Assembly: GCA_902773285.1 (NCBI GenBank) | Contig: CACYDS010000009.1 | Location: 1 to 37,996, forward strand | Length of the DNA stretch: 37,996 bases | Direction: 5' to 3' | DNA from: an uncultured Pseudomonadota bacterium | Lineage (GTDB): Bacteria > Pseudomonadota > Alphaproteobacteria > RUG11792 | In this document: positions 1-10,600 of the stretch, in pieces | Position numbering within the stretch: position 1 is the first letter of the stretch | Layout of the letters: every line of letters starts with the position of its first letter | Program-made: the position numbers and the translations under genes | Notes under the pieces: generated by a model | Seen by the model: only the letters and a program-made list of their open reading frames with translations | Told to the model about the DNA's origin: nothing | Database searches by the model: none

Positions 1-166
1 ATGCAAAAATGAAACAGATGTTAGAACTCTCAATAGCCCTATTTCTGCATAGCAGAGAACTTTTTTGTTAATTTGTTTGGCAATCCCTGAACGCTTTATC
101 CATGACAGAAATAGTTAGGACTTGTGATATAATTACTTATCAGGCGTGGATTATTAATACAAAGCA
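1..166. other. gyrA upstream region
   Basis: No reading frame of note is visible here. The stretch is AT-rich and carries a good extended -10 promoter element shortly before gyrA (annotated separately). The gene to the left is outside the window. Confidence 0.5.
125..133 (+). promoter_or_regulatory. Extended -10 promoter element of gyrA
   Basis: TGATATAAT, a TGn extension followed by a perfect TATAAT, ends 33 nt before the gyrA ATG. No convincing -35 box sits at 16-18 nt, which fits an extended -10 promoter. Sequence-based prediction only. Confidence 0.5.
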
Positions 167-2827
167 ATGAGCGAAAAAAACGATATAGTGTCGGTATCTA
201 TAGAAGAGGAAGTTCAAAACTCGTATCTTGATTACGCGATGAGCGTGATAGTTTCGCGCGCAATTCCAGATGTTAGAGACGGACTAAAACCGGTGCATAG
301 GCGCATAATTCACGCAATGAATGAAACTAATAACCACTACAACAAGCCGTACCGCAAATCGGCTAGGGTAGTCGGCGAAGTGATGGGAAAATATCACCCG
401 CATGGGGATGCTGCGATTTATGATACTATGGTGCGATTGGCGCAGGATTTCAGCCTCAGAGTGCCGCTTGTAGATGGGCAGGGAAACTTTGGCTCTATGG
501 ATGGCGATTCTGCTGCGGCTCCTCGTTATACGGAAGCAAGGATGGCGCCTGTTGCTCATGAGTTGGTTTCGAATATCGATGAAGACACTGTAAATTTCGC
601 TCCAAACTACGACGGCACGATAATGGAGCCAATAGTACTTCCAGCAAAATTTCCGAACCTGTTAGTGAACGGATCTAATGGTATAGCTGTTGGAATGGCT
701 ACATATATACCAACTCATAACCTCGGAGAAGTCATAGATGCCTGTTGCGCCGTTTTAGATAATCCAGAACTTAGCACTGATGATTTGATAAGAGATTACA
801 TTCCAGGTCCCGATTTCCCAACTGGCGGGATTATAATGGGAAACGGAGGAATACGAAACGCATTCCATACTGGGCGCGGAACGGTTGTTGTTCGCGCCAA
901 AACCAGCATTGTAAAGGAACGTTGCGAAAAGGAAAGTATTATCGTTCACGAGATACCATACCAAGTGAATAAAGCGAAGTTAGTTGAGAGAATTGCTGAA
1001 TTAGTTAAAGATAAAACAGTTGAGGGAATAAGCGATATACGCGATGAATCTAATAAAGACGGCGTGAGGATCGTTATCGAATTACGTAAAGACGTTGTTG
1101 GAGAGGTAATTTTAAATCAGCTATTCAAGTTTACTCAGTTACAGACAAACTTAAGTTACAATATGGTCGCACTGGTTAAAAATCGTCCAGTGAAATTGTC
1201 ACTTCGCGAGATTATCGATAATTTCATTGATTTTAGACAAGAAGTAGTTATAAGACGTAGCAAATTTAATTTAAAGAAGTGCCGAGAAAAAGCACACGTA
1301 TTACTTGGATTTGGGTTAGCTATATCCAATATTGATAGAGTTATTCAAATAATCAGATCAGCTATAGACCGCGCTGAAGCGAAAGAAAACTTGATGGCAG
1401 AGGAGTTTAATGCTGAAAATATCAAGTCGCTTTTGGAATTAGTTGATGGATATTCTGAGAATGCAAAGACGTATAGGCTAACAGAAGAGCAAGCAAATGC
1501 AATTTTGGACTTGAGATTACATAAATTAACAGGGTTAGAAAGAGATAAGATACAAAGCGATTTGAATGAAGTCGTTGACCAAATAAATGAATTACTGGCG
1601 ATTTTGGGCTCAAAACAAAGGGTAATAGAAATTATAAAATCCGAAATGCGAGAGGTTAAAGAAAAATACAACACACCGAGATTAACTAAAATTGAACAAA
1701 CTTTTGAAAATGTCGAAGACGAAGATCTGATACAAAAAGAAGATATGGTAGTCACTTACACTATGGAGGGCTATATTAAGCGGGTGCCTCTTGCGACGTA
1801 CCGGTCTCAGAAACGTGGAGGACGTGGCAGAAATGGTATGGAGACTAAGGAAGAAGATATTGTTAAAAGCGTCATAATCGCGAACACACATGATGACGTT
1901 CTGTTCTTCACGAATGTCGGAAAAGTTTACAAGATGAAAGTATACAAACTTCCTATAGGTTCTCCAACATCAAAAGGCAGGGCGCTTGTTAATATGCTTT
2001 CAGTAGATGAAAATGAATCGATTGCTACGATTTTGACAGTGCGAAAAGATGAAGGATTAGATGATAAAACGCTGATTTTTACAACATCATTTGGAAATGT
2101 TCGCCGTAATAAATATCAGGATTTTGAAAATATCCAATCCAATGGGAAGCGCGCGATTACACTTGATGACGGGGAAAAATTGATTGATGTCAGATTTTGC
2201 GGAAATGACCAAGATGTTTTCCTAAGCACAAGAAACGGTATTTGCAACAGGTTTTCAGTAGATGATTTACGAATTTTTGCCGGCAGAAGCTCCAACGGGG
2301 TACGTGGTATAAAACTAAAGCCGGGAGATGAAGTCATCTCAATGGCTAACCTGGATAGATATGACCTTGAAAACGTTGAGGAGCGAGAAGAATATCTGAA
2401 AAACGCCGAAAGGTTAAGAAAACTTGTAAAGAAGGGCAAACTTGAAAATGGCGGAATTGTTGAAGACAGAATGACGATTTTGGCGCAAAATGAAAAGCTG
2501 ATATTGACAGTGACAGAAAATGGATTTGGAAAAATATCTTCATCTTACGACTATCGCTCGACAAGTCGCGGAACTCAGGGCTTTACAAATCTTGCAATAA
2601 CTTCGAAAAATGGCAAAGTTGTTGCATCATTTCCTGTGCGATACGATTCCCACATAATGATGGTTACGAACACCGGGAGAATTATGAGATGTTCCGTGGA
2701 AGAAATTAGAATAACCAGAAGACATTCACAGGGAGTCATACTCTTTAGATTGAATGACGGAGAATTCATTACTTCTTTGTCTGAAATTAACGAAACTACA
2801 GATACAGATGATGAAACGGAGGAATAG
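167..2827 (+). CDS. gyrA: DNA gyrase subunit A
   Basis: This is the breakage-reunion subunit of DNA gyrase, which works with GyrB (not in the window) to introduce negative supercoils. At 886 residues it is full length. The N-terminal topoisomerase IIA domain carries the catalytic tyrosine at Tyr121 in APRYTEARM, and the quinolone-determining region reads YHPHGDAAIYD at about 76-86. The C-terminal beta-pinwheel holds a GyrA box, QKRGGRGRNG, near residue 546, which separates it from ParC. The position equivalent to E. coli Ser83 is Ala82, a substitution associated with intrinsic fluoroquinolone tolerance in some alphaproteobacteria; Asp86 (E. coli Asp87) is kept. The C-terminus is acidic. The gene ends 12 nt before lptF, so the two may be cotranscribed. 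Confidence 0.97.
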   Translation: MSEKNDIVSVSIEEEVQNSYLDYAMSVIVSRAIPDVRDGLKPVHRRIIHAMNETNNHYNKPYRKSARVVGEVMGKYHPHGDAAIYDTMVRLAQDFSLRVPLVDGQGNFGSMDGDSAAAPRYTEARMAPVAHELVSNIDEDTVNFAPNYDGTIMEPIVLPAKFPNLLVNGSNGIAVGMATYIPTHNLGEVIDACCAVLDNPELSTDDLIRDYIPGPDFPTGGIIMGNGGIRNAFHTGRGTVVVRAKTSIVKERCEKESIIVHEIPYQVNKAKLVERIAELVKDKTVEGISDIRDESNKDGVRIVIELRKDVVGEVILNQLFKFTQLQTNLSYNMVALVKNRPVKLSLREIIDNFIDFRQEVVIRRSKFNLKKCREKAHVLLGFGLAISNIDRVIQIIRSAIDRAEAKENLMAEEFNAENIKSLLELVDGYSENAKTYRLTEEQANAILDLRLHKLTGLERDKIQSDLNEVVDQINELLAILGSKQRVIEIIKSEMREVKEKYNTPRLTKIEQTFENVEDEDLIQKEDMVVTYTMEGYIKRVPLATYRSQKRGGRGRNGMETKEEDIVKSVIIANTHDDVLFFTNVGKVYKMKVYKLPIGSPTSKGRALVNMLSVDENESIATILTVRKDEGLDDKTLIFTTSFGNVRRNKYQDFENIQSNGKRAITLDDGEKLIDVRFCGNDQDVFLSTRNGICNRFSVDDLRIFAGRSSNGVRGIKLKPGDEVISMANLDRYDLENVEEREEYLKNAERLRKLVKKGKLENGGIVEDRMTILAQNEKLILTVTENGFGKISSSYDYRSTSRGTQGFTNLAITSKNGKVVASFPVRYDSHIMMVTNTGRIMRCSVEEIRITRRHSQGVILFRLNDGEFITSLSEINETTDTDDETEE

Positions 2828-2839
2828 TTTGCTAGGGAA

Positions 2840-3922
2840 ATGTTTACGATAGCCTTCAGATATATATTCAAAAGACTTGTAGTAACATTTTTCGTGGTTT
2901 CTCCAATCATTGTTTTTATGGCATGGATTGCGATGTCAATAAAATACATCGGATTGATTGCCTCTGGAGGTATTTCATTAACAACGTTTTTGAAGTTAAT
3001 TTTGTGTATATCCCCAGGCGTTTGCGGAATAATTTTTCCTGTATGTTTTTTGTTGTCAGCAGTAATCGCCATTTATGGTTTGCAATCAAATAAGGAGCTT
3101 ACAGTGTTTTTGAGCTCTGGAAAAAGTCCACTGTCTGTTTTGGTTCCAATTTTGTTTTGGGGATGTTGCATAGCTGGGCTTGTCACTTTTTGCAATACCA
3201 TAGGCGCGCCGCATGCCTATAAAAAGTTCGAAACTCTGAGAGAGAAAATATATACTGAAGTTTCGACAAATTTTCTAAAGGCACAATCATTTAATCTCGT
3301 TGGAGATTCGGTTATATATGTTGGTTCTCGTAATCATAATTCTGTAAATAACATATTCATATTTCATCTTTCCAAAAAAGACAATGCAATTATGAATATA
3401 ATAACTGCCAGGCATAGCTCTCTTATACACAGCGGTAACAATATATTGGTGCAACTGGACAATGGATGTAGGCAAGAAATCGATAAAAATGACGACATAG
3501 TGTCCACGTTAACGTTTGATAGCCTTACGTATGATATAACGCAATTTTTCCAAAGTTCTTATAAAAAATCCTCAAAGGTAAAACATAAGACACAATCGGA
3601 ATTGTTGCAAATTGCTCGGCATAGTCCGGAGAAAAAAGTGAGACAAAATTGTTTGGCAGAATATCATTCCAGAATATTGATTTCATTTTCTTCGATAATA
3701 AATGCTCTAATTGTCGGGATATTTTTGATATGTACTCGGGAACGCGCTCGTGGTAGCAAAGACGCAATATTAGCGTTTTCATTTGGAATAATCAGCCATG
3801 TTTGCCTCATGGTCTTGATGAATTTAGCAACAAAAAATAATAATTTAATAATTTTTAATTACACGGCAGTAAGCTTAGTTATCCTATTTCTCTACGTGTT
3901 TTTCGTACAAAGAAGGACTTAG
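2840..3922 (+). CDS. lptF: LPS export ABC transporter permease LptF
   Basis: This is one of the two inner-membrane permeases of the LptB2FG transporter, which extracts lipopolysaccharide from the inner membrane and feeds it into the LptC-LptA bridge. The 360-residue protein has the YjgP/YjgQ layout: three hydrophobic N-terminal segments (about 10-32, 44-78 and 90-118), a periplasmic beta-jellyroll region (about 125-265), and three C-terminal membrane segments. The cytosolic motif ELTVFLSSGKSP, typical of LptF coupling helices, lies near residue 85. The ATG follows a TAGGGA-like ribosome site. lptG starts two nucleotides after its stop, so the pair is translated together. Which of the two is F and which is G is inferred from gene order and the motif. 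Confidence 0.88.
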   Translation: MFTIAFRYIFKRLVVTFFVVSPIIVFMAWIAMSIKYIGLIASGGISLTTFLKLILCISPGVCGIIFPVCFLLSAVIAIYGLQSNKELTVFLSSGKSPLSVLVPILFWGCCIAGLVTFCNTIGAPHAYKKFETLREKIYTEVSTNFLKAQSFNLVGDSVIYVGSRNHNSVNNIFIFHLSKKDNAIMNIITARHSSLIHSGNNILVQLDNGCRQEIDKNDDIVSTLTFDSLTYDITQFFQSSYKKSSKVKHKTQSELLQIARHSPEKKVRQNCLAEYHSRILISFSSIINALIVGIFLICTRERARGSKDAILAFSFGIISHVCLMVLMNLATKNNNLIIFNYTAVSLVILFLYVFFVQRRT

Positions 3923-3924
3923 CA

Positions 3925-5010
3925 ATGTTTTCAACGCTAACGAAATACATCATAAAGAATTTTATCAAGAGTTTCATAGTTGTATTTTTATGTTTCTACG
4001 TAATCATCTCGCTTCTAGAGTTAATGGATGCTGTTCGACAATACTTTTCCGCAGGATATTCTCCATCGGTAACTCAAATTATGAAAATCACATTATGTCG
4101 TGCAACTGTGACAATTTGCACGTGCTTTTCATTTGCGGTATTGTTTGCAACAGTGATATTTTTCACAACGATGCACAACCATCTCGAGCTCAATATTATA
4201 AAAGGATCGGGTGCATCACCATATAAAATTCTACGTATGCTTTTTGTTGCGGTCTCTATCTTAAGCCTATCTTACATATCGGTTTTTGATACCTTATCCG
4301 TTTATTCATATAGAACGCAGGATATCAGCCTTGCAAAGCCACAATCTAAAGGTGAGAATTTAAGCGTTACCAGTAAAGGAATATGGTTTCGGGATATATG
4401 TGATAACAAATCTTACATAATTTATGCAAGGAATTTTGATCGTATCACTACTTCTTTGAATGGGATTAGAGTTTTTGAATTTGATGAGAAAGGCAACTTC
4501 GTAAATACGATACTGGCTCATTCCGCATTGATCAAGGATAACGTTTGGTATATACAACGTTGCAAAATAATTACGCGTAGTGGAGATACGATCAAGCAGG
4601 ATGTACATACATTGCCAACAAAACTTTCGTATAAAACAATTAACAAAATGGTGGCTGATCCTCACAGTATTTCTTTCTGGAAAATTATGAAATTAGCGAA
4701 TCTTCTTGAAAAAGTTGGTTTATCAAGTAGATCTTATCAGATGCACTGGTTTTTGCGCATATCTACGATATTACAAATATTTGCATTTGTAGCGATAGCT
4801 GCAGCATTTCTTATGCGGTATAACCATCGCGATCGTAAGCCGTATGTTCAAAAAGCCTCAGCTCTTATTGCCTGCGCCTTCCCTCTGCATTTTATCAATA
4901 ACATCATCCTCGCATACGGCGAGAATGGGGCTATGCCACTCTCAGTCTCAACTTTCCTAGTTCCAATAGCCACTTTGCTTGCGGGGATATTATTTCTGAA
5001 TGAAACGTAA
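3925..5010 (+). CDS. lptG: LPS export ABC transporter permease LptG
   Basis: Partner permease of LptF in LptB2FG. The 361-residue protein has the same architecture: an N-terminal membrane segment starting YIIKNFIKSFIVVFL, two further segments before about residue 120, a periplasmic domain of roughly 150 residues, and three C-terminal segments. The motif ELNIIKGSGASPYKILR at about residue 88 corresponds to the coupling-helix region of the family (..IKASGxSxxR..). It begins immediately after lptF and ends 13 nt before the convergent fabI stop. LptB and LptC are not in the window. Keeping LPS transport genes implies that the outer membrane still contains LPS. Confidence 0.88.
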   Translation: MFSTLTKYIIKNFIKSFIVVFLCFYVIISLLELMDAVRQYFSAGYSPSVTQIMKITLCRATVTICTCFSFAVLFATVIFFTTMHNHLELNIIKGSGASPYKILRMLFVAVSILSLSYISVFDTLSVYSYRTQDISLAKPQSKGENLSVTSKGIWFRDICDNKSYIIYARNFDRITTSLNGIRVFEFDEKGNFVNTILAHSALIKDNVWYIQRCKIITRSGDTIKQDVHTLPTKLSYKTINKMVADPHSISFWKIMKLANLLEKVGLSSRSYQMHWFLRISTILQIFAFVAIAAAFLMRYNHRDRKPYVQKASALIACAFPLHFINNIILAYGENGAMPLSVSTFLVPIATLLAGILFLNET

Positions 5011-5023
5011 TTGATACTCCAGT

Positions 5024-5806
5024 CTAGTTCCCAACTGAAAATTTAACACCTATTGTATTGCAACCACAATCAACATGGATGATTTCGCCTGTAATTCCAG
5101 AAGCCAGATCGCTTAGCAAAAATGTACAAGCAGAGCCCACATCCTCACGTGTCACATTACGCTTCAACGGAGAACGATGTCTCTCGTATTCTAAAATTTT
5201 AGAAAATTCACCAACTCCAGATGCGGCAAGTGTTTTTATTGGGCCGGCAGAAATAGCGTTTACTCTAATCCCGAATTCTCCAAGGTCATCAGCTAGGTAT
5301 CTTACGCTAGTTTCAAGCGCAGATTTAGCCAAAGCCATTACGTTATAATTCGGAACCACTTTTTCGGCTCCATAGTATGTCATAGTTGCAAGAGCACCAC
5401 CGTGAGGCATCAATTTTTGCGCATATTTACAAACTTCAGTAAACGAAAAACACGAAACATTCATTGCATTTAAAAAATTTGCTCGAGAAGTATTGCAGTA
5501 TTTCCCGGTAAGTTCATTTTTGTCAGAGAAAGCTATTGAATGTACAATGAAATCAATTTCCCCCATCTCATCCGCAATTTTATTGAAAGTTTGTTCGATT
5601 TCCCCATCTTTCGATACGTCACACAAGAAGACATTGTGACCTCCGAAATCTCTAGCTATATCGGAAATTTTATCCTTAAAATACTCTGTTTGCGCCGTGA
5701 AAATTAGTTCTGCTCCCTGTTTTCTAAGTGCTTCGGAAATGCCGTAAGCTATAGAAAATTTATTTGCGAGCCCCATTATCAGGCCCCTTTTCCCCTGCAT
5801 AATCAT
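5024..5806 (-). CDS. fabI: Enoyl-[acyl-carrier-protein] reductase (NADH) FabI
   Basis: FabI catalyses the last reduction step of each type II fatty-acid elongation cycle, turning trans-2-enoyl-ACP into acyl-ACP with NADH. It is a short-chain dehydrogenase fold protein of about 260 residues. The diverged nucleotide-binding motif GLANKFSIAYGI (about 13-23) and the YYGAEKVVPNYNVMALAK segment, giving catalytic Tyr154 and Lys161 in the FabI Y-x6-K spacing, separate it from FabG. The start is uncertain: TTG at 5809 and ATGs at 5806 and 5800 are in frame. ATG 5806, giving MIMQGKRG, best matches the family. Other fatty-acid genes in the window (fabD, fabG) lie about 28 kb away. It converges on lptG. 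Confidence 0.95.
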   Translation of the reverse strand: MIMQGKRGLIMGLANKFSIAYGISEALRKQGAELIFTAQTEYFKDKISDIARDFGGHNVFLCDVSKDGEIEQTFNKIADEMGEIDFIVHSIAFSDKNELTGKYCNTSRANFLNAMNVSCFSFTEVCKYAQKLMPHGGALATMTYYGAEKVVPNYNVMALAKSALETSVRYLADDLGEFGIRVNAISAGPIKTLAASGVGEFSKILEYERHRSPLKRNVTREDVGSACTFLLSDLASGITGEIIHVDCGCNTIGVKFSVGN

Positions 5807-5840
5807 CAAACAAAACTTTCAATAAATCATTAATACTCAA

Positions 5841-5869
5841 ATCGTATTAAAAATTAAGCATTCTTTCAA
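5841..5869 (-). promoter_or_regulatory. Possible promoter of fabI
   Basis: On the minus strand TTGAAA (5869-5864) and TACGAT (5846-5841) are 17 nt apart, 35 nt before the fabI start. The -35 is good and the -10 is weak (four of six). Prediction only. Confidence 0.4.
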
Positions 5870-5950
5870 TGTTTTGTGGCGATGATTAACGGAAAATTAA
5901 TCTTTATTGGATACCATTTCGATATGAATCTGAGTACAGTTACTTGAGTT

Positions 5951-6613
5951 ATGGCGAATTTGGGAGCAACGAGTTTGAGACATTACATGTCCGGCATTGA
6001 CGGTACAATTCCCGGAATTGGTGGATGTCCTTTTGATATGGATAAGTTGCAAAACGACTATGTCAATGGAGCGATAACCCCAAACAGAATAATTCACTTT
6101 ACAGGGGATGAGCTAAAGACAGACGTCAAAATGTCGCTTTCACCATTGAACGACTATGGCAATAAGGATCATGAAGTTCTTGATGTTATCGCTTGTTCTG
6201 GCTTTTACGAAACGTCGACTCTTAGTTTTAGAATACCAAATCTGCATAAGCCTGGTGCTGCTCGAGCCTCAGATGTTTGGGTTGTTATTCCGCAGAATAT
6301 CATTGTGCCGCAGTTAGTGAAAAAACTGCATCAGGGGGCTATTGATGGTATATACATCGCTACTTTATCATTCCTAAATGCTGGTGATGAAGATAAGCCG
6401 CAAGTCACTCAGGTGCATGACTATACAAGCTGTTTTATAAAATTTGTAGATTCGTTGAGCTATGGAGCCCTAGCAGTATTTGCATTTTCATTTGTCAGAT
6501 TAAAGATAACACAGCATGACTATAAGCAAATAAGTGAAAAAGGAGCTAATGGAGCGGGCGGACAATATGTCTACGAATTTGATTATAACGCAGCTCTTGG
6601 AAAAAAAGGGTAA
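5951..6613 (+). CDS. Hcp-like type VI secretion tube protein (divergent)
   Basis: I read this 220-residue protein as a divergent Hcp/TssD, the hexameric ring protein that stacks into the inner tube of the type VI secretion system and is exported with effectors. It shows the Hcp order of elements: a segment PQLVKKLHQGAIDGIYIATL (lpkL..ll..G..i..v.i in Hcp), a short variable loop, a strand region ending in a conserved F.f..Kikit segment (FAFSFVRLKITQHDY), and a Gly-rich tail followed by YEFDYN, as in the typical C-terminus. There is no signal peptide, as expected. It is longer than the usual 160-170 residues, with an extended N-terminus. It is a lone gene between the fabI promoter region and convergent dapD, with five nucleotides between the stop codons. 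The fold is a pattern match, not a search result. Confidence 0.6.
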   Translation: MANLGATSLRHYMSGIDGTIPGIGGCPFDMDKLQNDYVNGAITPNRIIHFTGDELKTDVKMSLSPLNDYGNKDHEVLDVIACSGFYETSTLSFRIPNLHKPGAARASDVWVVIPQNIIVPQLVKKLHQGAIDGIYIATLSFLNAGDEDKPQVTQVHDYTSCFIKFVDSLSYGALAVFAFSFVRLKITQHDYKQISEKGANGAGGQYVYEFDYNAALGKKG

Positions 6614-6618
6614 GCGAA

Positions 6619-7395
6619 TCATTCGCGCAAAAGTTCATTGAGACTCGTCTTGCTTCTGGTTTTTGCATCATTTTTTTTAACTATCACAGCGCAAGATATG
6701 TTAATTCCGCTCTTGCTTGGATAGGTCCCAGGAACTACGACAGAACCAGCTGGCACAACTCCGTATACAATTTCTCCGCTCTCTCGATCGATAATCTTGG
6801 TCGAAGCTGAAATTGATACGCCGGAGGCTATAACTGAATTTTCTTCAACGATGACCCCTTCTAGAATTGAACTATGTACCCCAATGAAACAATTGGCTTC
6901 AATAATCACTGGCCTTGCGCAGGCGGGTTCTAACACACCCCCAATAACGGATGACGCTGCGATATGACAATTTTTCTCAATTTGTGCGCACGAGCCAATC
7001 GTTGCATTGATATCAATCATTGTCCTTTCGCCAATATACGCGCCTACATTTATATAGCTAGGCATTACAACCGCGTTATCTCCGATATAAACTCCATCTC
7101 TAATTACGGCCAGGGGCACCTTTCTATATCGTGGATTATTATAATCATACGCCAAAAGCCCCAATTTGTCATAGCAATCAAAATTCTGCCGCATAGCCAA
7201 CTTTGTTTTAAAAGCTAGCAATATCGCCTCTTTTACCCATTGATTAACTATCCAACTTTTACCTATTTTTTCCGCTACGCGTATCTCGCCGGCATTCAGC
7301 AATTCAAAAATTTCATCTATAACTTGATTTACACGATCATCCGGAAGTTCGCCAATGCAGCATTTTTTTACTAATTCTTCATAACTGTTGAGCAT
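6619..7395 (-). CDS. dapD: Tetrahydrodipicolinate N-succinyltransferase DapD
   Basis: DapD transfers succinyl from succinyl-CoA to tetrahydrodipicolinate in the succinylase branch of diaminopimelate and lysine synthesis, so it supports peptidoglycan formation. The middle of the protein is a left-handed beta-helix of hexapeptide repeats (AVVMPSYINVGAYIGERTMI), followed by ATIGSCAQI, GGVLEP and CFIGVHSSILEGV, all in family order. The length (258-261 residues) is a little short of the usual 270-285. The ATG at 7395 (MLNSYEELV) is preferred over the in-frame TTG at 7404; no clear ribosome site supports either. Two usually conserved spots differ (DSGTM is GERTM, GARSEV is GVHSSI), so the sequence is divergent but otherwise intact. 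Confidence 0.92.
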   Translation of the reverse strand: MLNSYEELVKKCCIGELPDDRVNQVIDEIFELLNAGEIRVAEKIGKSWIVNQWVKEAILLAFKTKLAMRQNFDCYDKLGLLAYDYNNPRYRKVPLAVIRDGVYIGDNAVVMPSYINVGAYIGERTMIDINATIGSCAQIEKNCHIAASSVIGGVLEPACARPVIIEANCFIGVHSSILEGVIVEENSVIASGVSISASTKIIDRESGEIVYGVVPAGSVVVPGTYPSKSGINISCAVIVKKNDAKTRSKTSLNELLRE

Positions 7396-7673
7396 ATTGG
7401 GCAAAATACTTACTACTCATTCTGACATTTTATCATATCCATCGCTCATCCAAATCAACTATGTATTTGGCTTAGACTTATCGCATTTAATCAAATCCAT
7501 AATGTTCCCTAAAAAACAACTAACTCGTGCAGCTATATCAAATTGCTAAAGTGGATCTTTCTTTATTTGTTTTGGAATAGCAAAATTTTTTCACGGGTTA
7601 ACATAATTTTAATAAATTCCCAATAGGCTAGGAAATAGAACGAGGAATACAAAGAGATGCTGGGGAGGATCTC

Positions 7674-10600
7674 ATGTCACGTACGTATCGATTACTGATT
7701 ATAATTTTATTGGGAATGTTACCAATATATCAGGCAGATGCTGGGGATAGTACGGATACAGAAGAAGTGGCTGGGAATTCATCAGAGGAATCGGAAGAGC
7801 CTGTCGAGCCTCAATTGTATGATTTTCATGATATTCTAACTCTAGAAGAAGGGTCGCAGGTGATTTTTGGCACCGGATTGTTTCGGAGTACGTCCGGACT
7901 TGTTAACTATACCAATAAGGTACAATTGCGTCCCAATTCAACATTGACGTTACGAGCTGGCGATGGAGAAAACACCGGAGTGTTCCACAATTATGGAAGA
8001 TGTGAGATGTATAAAAATTCCAAAATAACTGGCGGAGGAACGATTTTTGAACATGGACGGTTTGAAGATGACAATGCAAACAATGTCCGAGCATCTCAAA
8101 ATAAAGCTGATTATGAGCGAGGATACATAATTGACTACTACGATACTCAACAAGACCTCACGACAGATCAAGAAATTCAGAATGCCGCTTATTACGATTT
8201 AGTGAATAATGAAGATGCGCCTATACGAAAATTTAAGATTTATTACATGGGGTGTGGCATATTCACCACTTCTAAAGAACTCGGAGATCCTAGTATTCAG
8301 GCAACTGATTTTGCTGAAATTACTGATTCAATGAGGGGAACAGACAACCAGGGAAAAATAGATTCAAGTATCATCTTTAAAAGGGATGCCCTTGATTTCA
8401 ATCAAACAGCCGGCTCCATTGATACAGCTTACGATTTGAGAACGCTGTCAAATGACTATGGTTCGTTGGGAACGATACACATTTCTGACCAAACAGATGA
8501 TATTAAATCATCGTTCTTTTCAATACGTGGATTTGATACTGAAGACGCCGGGCATGACTGCTCAGGGACAGACGGCTCCACATATTTTAAATTTGGACGA
8601 AATTTAGACAGAGATGTTTGGGTTCCAAAGGTTGATGATAAGGTTGTGCTAGGAAAAACAATGCCAGACACAGAAAATGCCGCCGCATATGAGCAGGACA
8701 TTATGGATACGCTGAACACAAGTGCCGAAAACAATGACAATCTCTTTGCGTATAAGGATTGGGAGCCAAATGATCCAGTGACAACTTATCACGGAGACAA
8801 TTCGTGGTTTAATGGTGTTTATAAGTTGAAACGCGGAGCCATTATCGTAAAAAATACAGCAGGAATGTTTGGTGGACGAGTTGAGCTCGGAGATGCGGAT
8901 GTATACGAGAGCCCTACGGGAGCTGGCACTGGAACTTTGGCATTACATAGAGATTTAGTTGCAGGTAACGAAGATGCAAAAAATTTCATAAAAAATGTGA
9001 GGCCTACTGAATTTGAGTGGGAAGGTGGCGCGAAAGATGAATACAACAAGCCTGACATCTATATGAACGGTAACTCTACACTTTTCTTCAATTTGCAACC
9101 AGACCAAAACGGAAATCAGATATTTTCATTCTATGGAAACATAACTGGCACTGAACGAGATAGGCTGATATTTGAACAAGGAGAAGTCAGAATTAAGGGA
9201 GATTGCTCTGGCTTTAAAGGTAGCATTGCAGTGACTCCAGGGGCTAAGTTTGAAGTGAGAAGTAGCGATGCCGGAAGTAGTAGTACATACCAGGGAAAGT
9301 TTCCGAATGCGAATATATACCAAGTTTATGGCGCAGATGCTGGAGAAAATGCAGGAAAGTTTGTGACAAATCCGACAGCGGTAACGTCAGTAGATACTGC
9401 TACTATGGAGAATGTCACGATAAATAACGGTATCATGGAGCTGAACAATGCCGGCAGTGAAGATGGCGGGAAGATTACCTTAAAGAGCGCAAATATTGAA
9501 AGCACGGCGATGACGACATTGAACGATGAATCTAATATTAAAGATACAGTGATAAGAGGGGTGCTCGTTGCAAAAGGCGATATGACTGTCGAGAATACGA
9601 CTTTGGAAGGAGGTGTGCTCGTTCTAGACAATGCAACTTTGACAACAGATAACATGACGGCAGGATCTACGATTGCAAGTTGGGGAAATGGGAACTACAG
9701 GGATGTAGTAAATATTGGAGCTAACGTTGGTGCAGGAGCAGGGTATTTCCGCATTACTCAGCAGCATACTTTGAAGTTGTTTTCGGACTACAACGTTACT
9801 ACTGGCGAAGCTGATTACATAAATGTTGCTAACTCGGTTGCTAATATACAAACAGCTGGTGGTATAGCCGTCGCTGGTATGAACTTCAATGAAATGCCGA
9901 CAAATGACCAATATGTATTTAAGATATATGATGGTGCCGGTCACACAGATAATATGCCTGTTACCATCGGTGGCTCATACAATGGTGGCGATCCTGTATT
10001 TGATGTATATGTCAATGGGACTTTTAATCCGACTAATACCAATCCCATAAATGGTATAAACGCCGGTGGAATTGATAATGTAGGAGATACCAAATTAGAC
10101 TATAACGTTACAAATAATGCACAGAAAGTTACGACATACTTAGATAACGGCGTGCGCATTCTGGAATTCGGCAATGGAAACATATATAAAGTCGAAGGCC
10201 AGTCCGCTGGGCGATATGGAAATGTTGTTCTTACGAAATATCTTACCGATAGATCCGTTGTTGCGGACGTTGTCCAAAGTGGCGCCATTAGCTCTATTGC
10301 GCTAAACATTGGAGATACAATATCTGATGCAGATGACATTTTAAACTCATCGATTTTCTCAAATAGTGAAGCTGCCTTGTTAGATTCTGAGGTAAAAACG
10401 CGAGGAACTTCTGGCGGCACTTCATCCACAAACGAAGAATCCCAAACAGAGAAGCATCATAGAAATGATGCATTACCGCTTTCAGAGAAAAAAACTAAAA
10501 AATATAGGATTTGGAACAAAACTTTTGGAGAGCATGACGCAATTGACTTGCGAGGAAGTAGCAATATGAGCATGAATGAAGCAGGAACAATTCTAGGATT

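Noticed and set aside
2575..3072. Open frame of 165 codons on the minus strand across the gyrA-lptF junction
   Set aside because: It is antisense to two certain genes, has no ribosome site and no family look; a shadow of their codon use.
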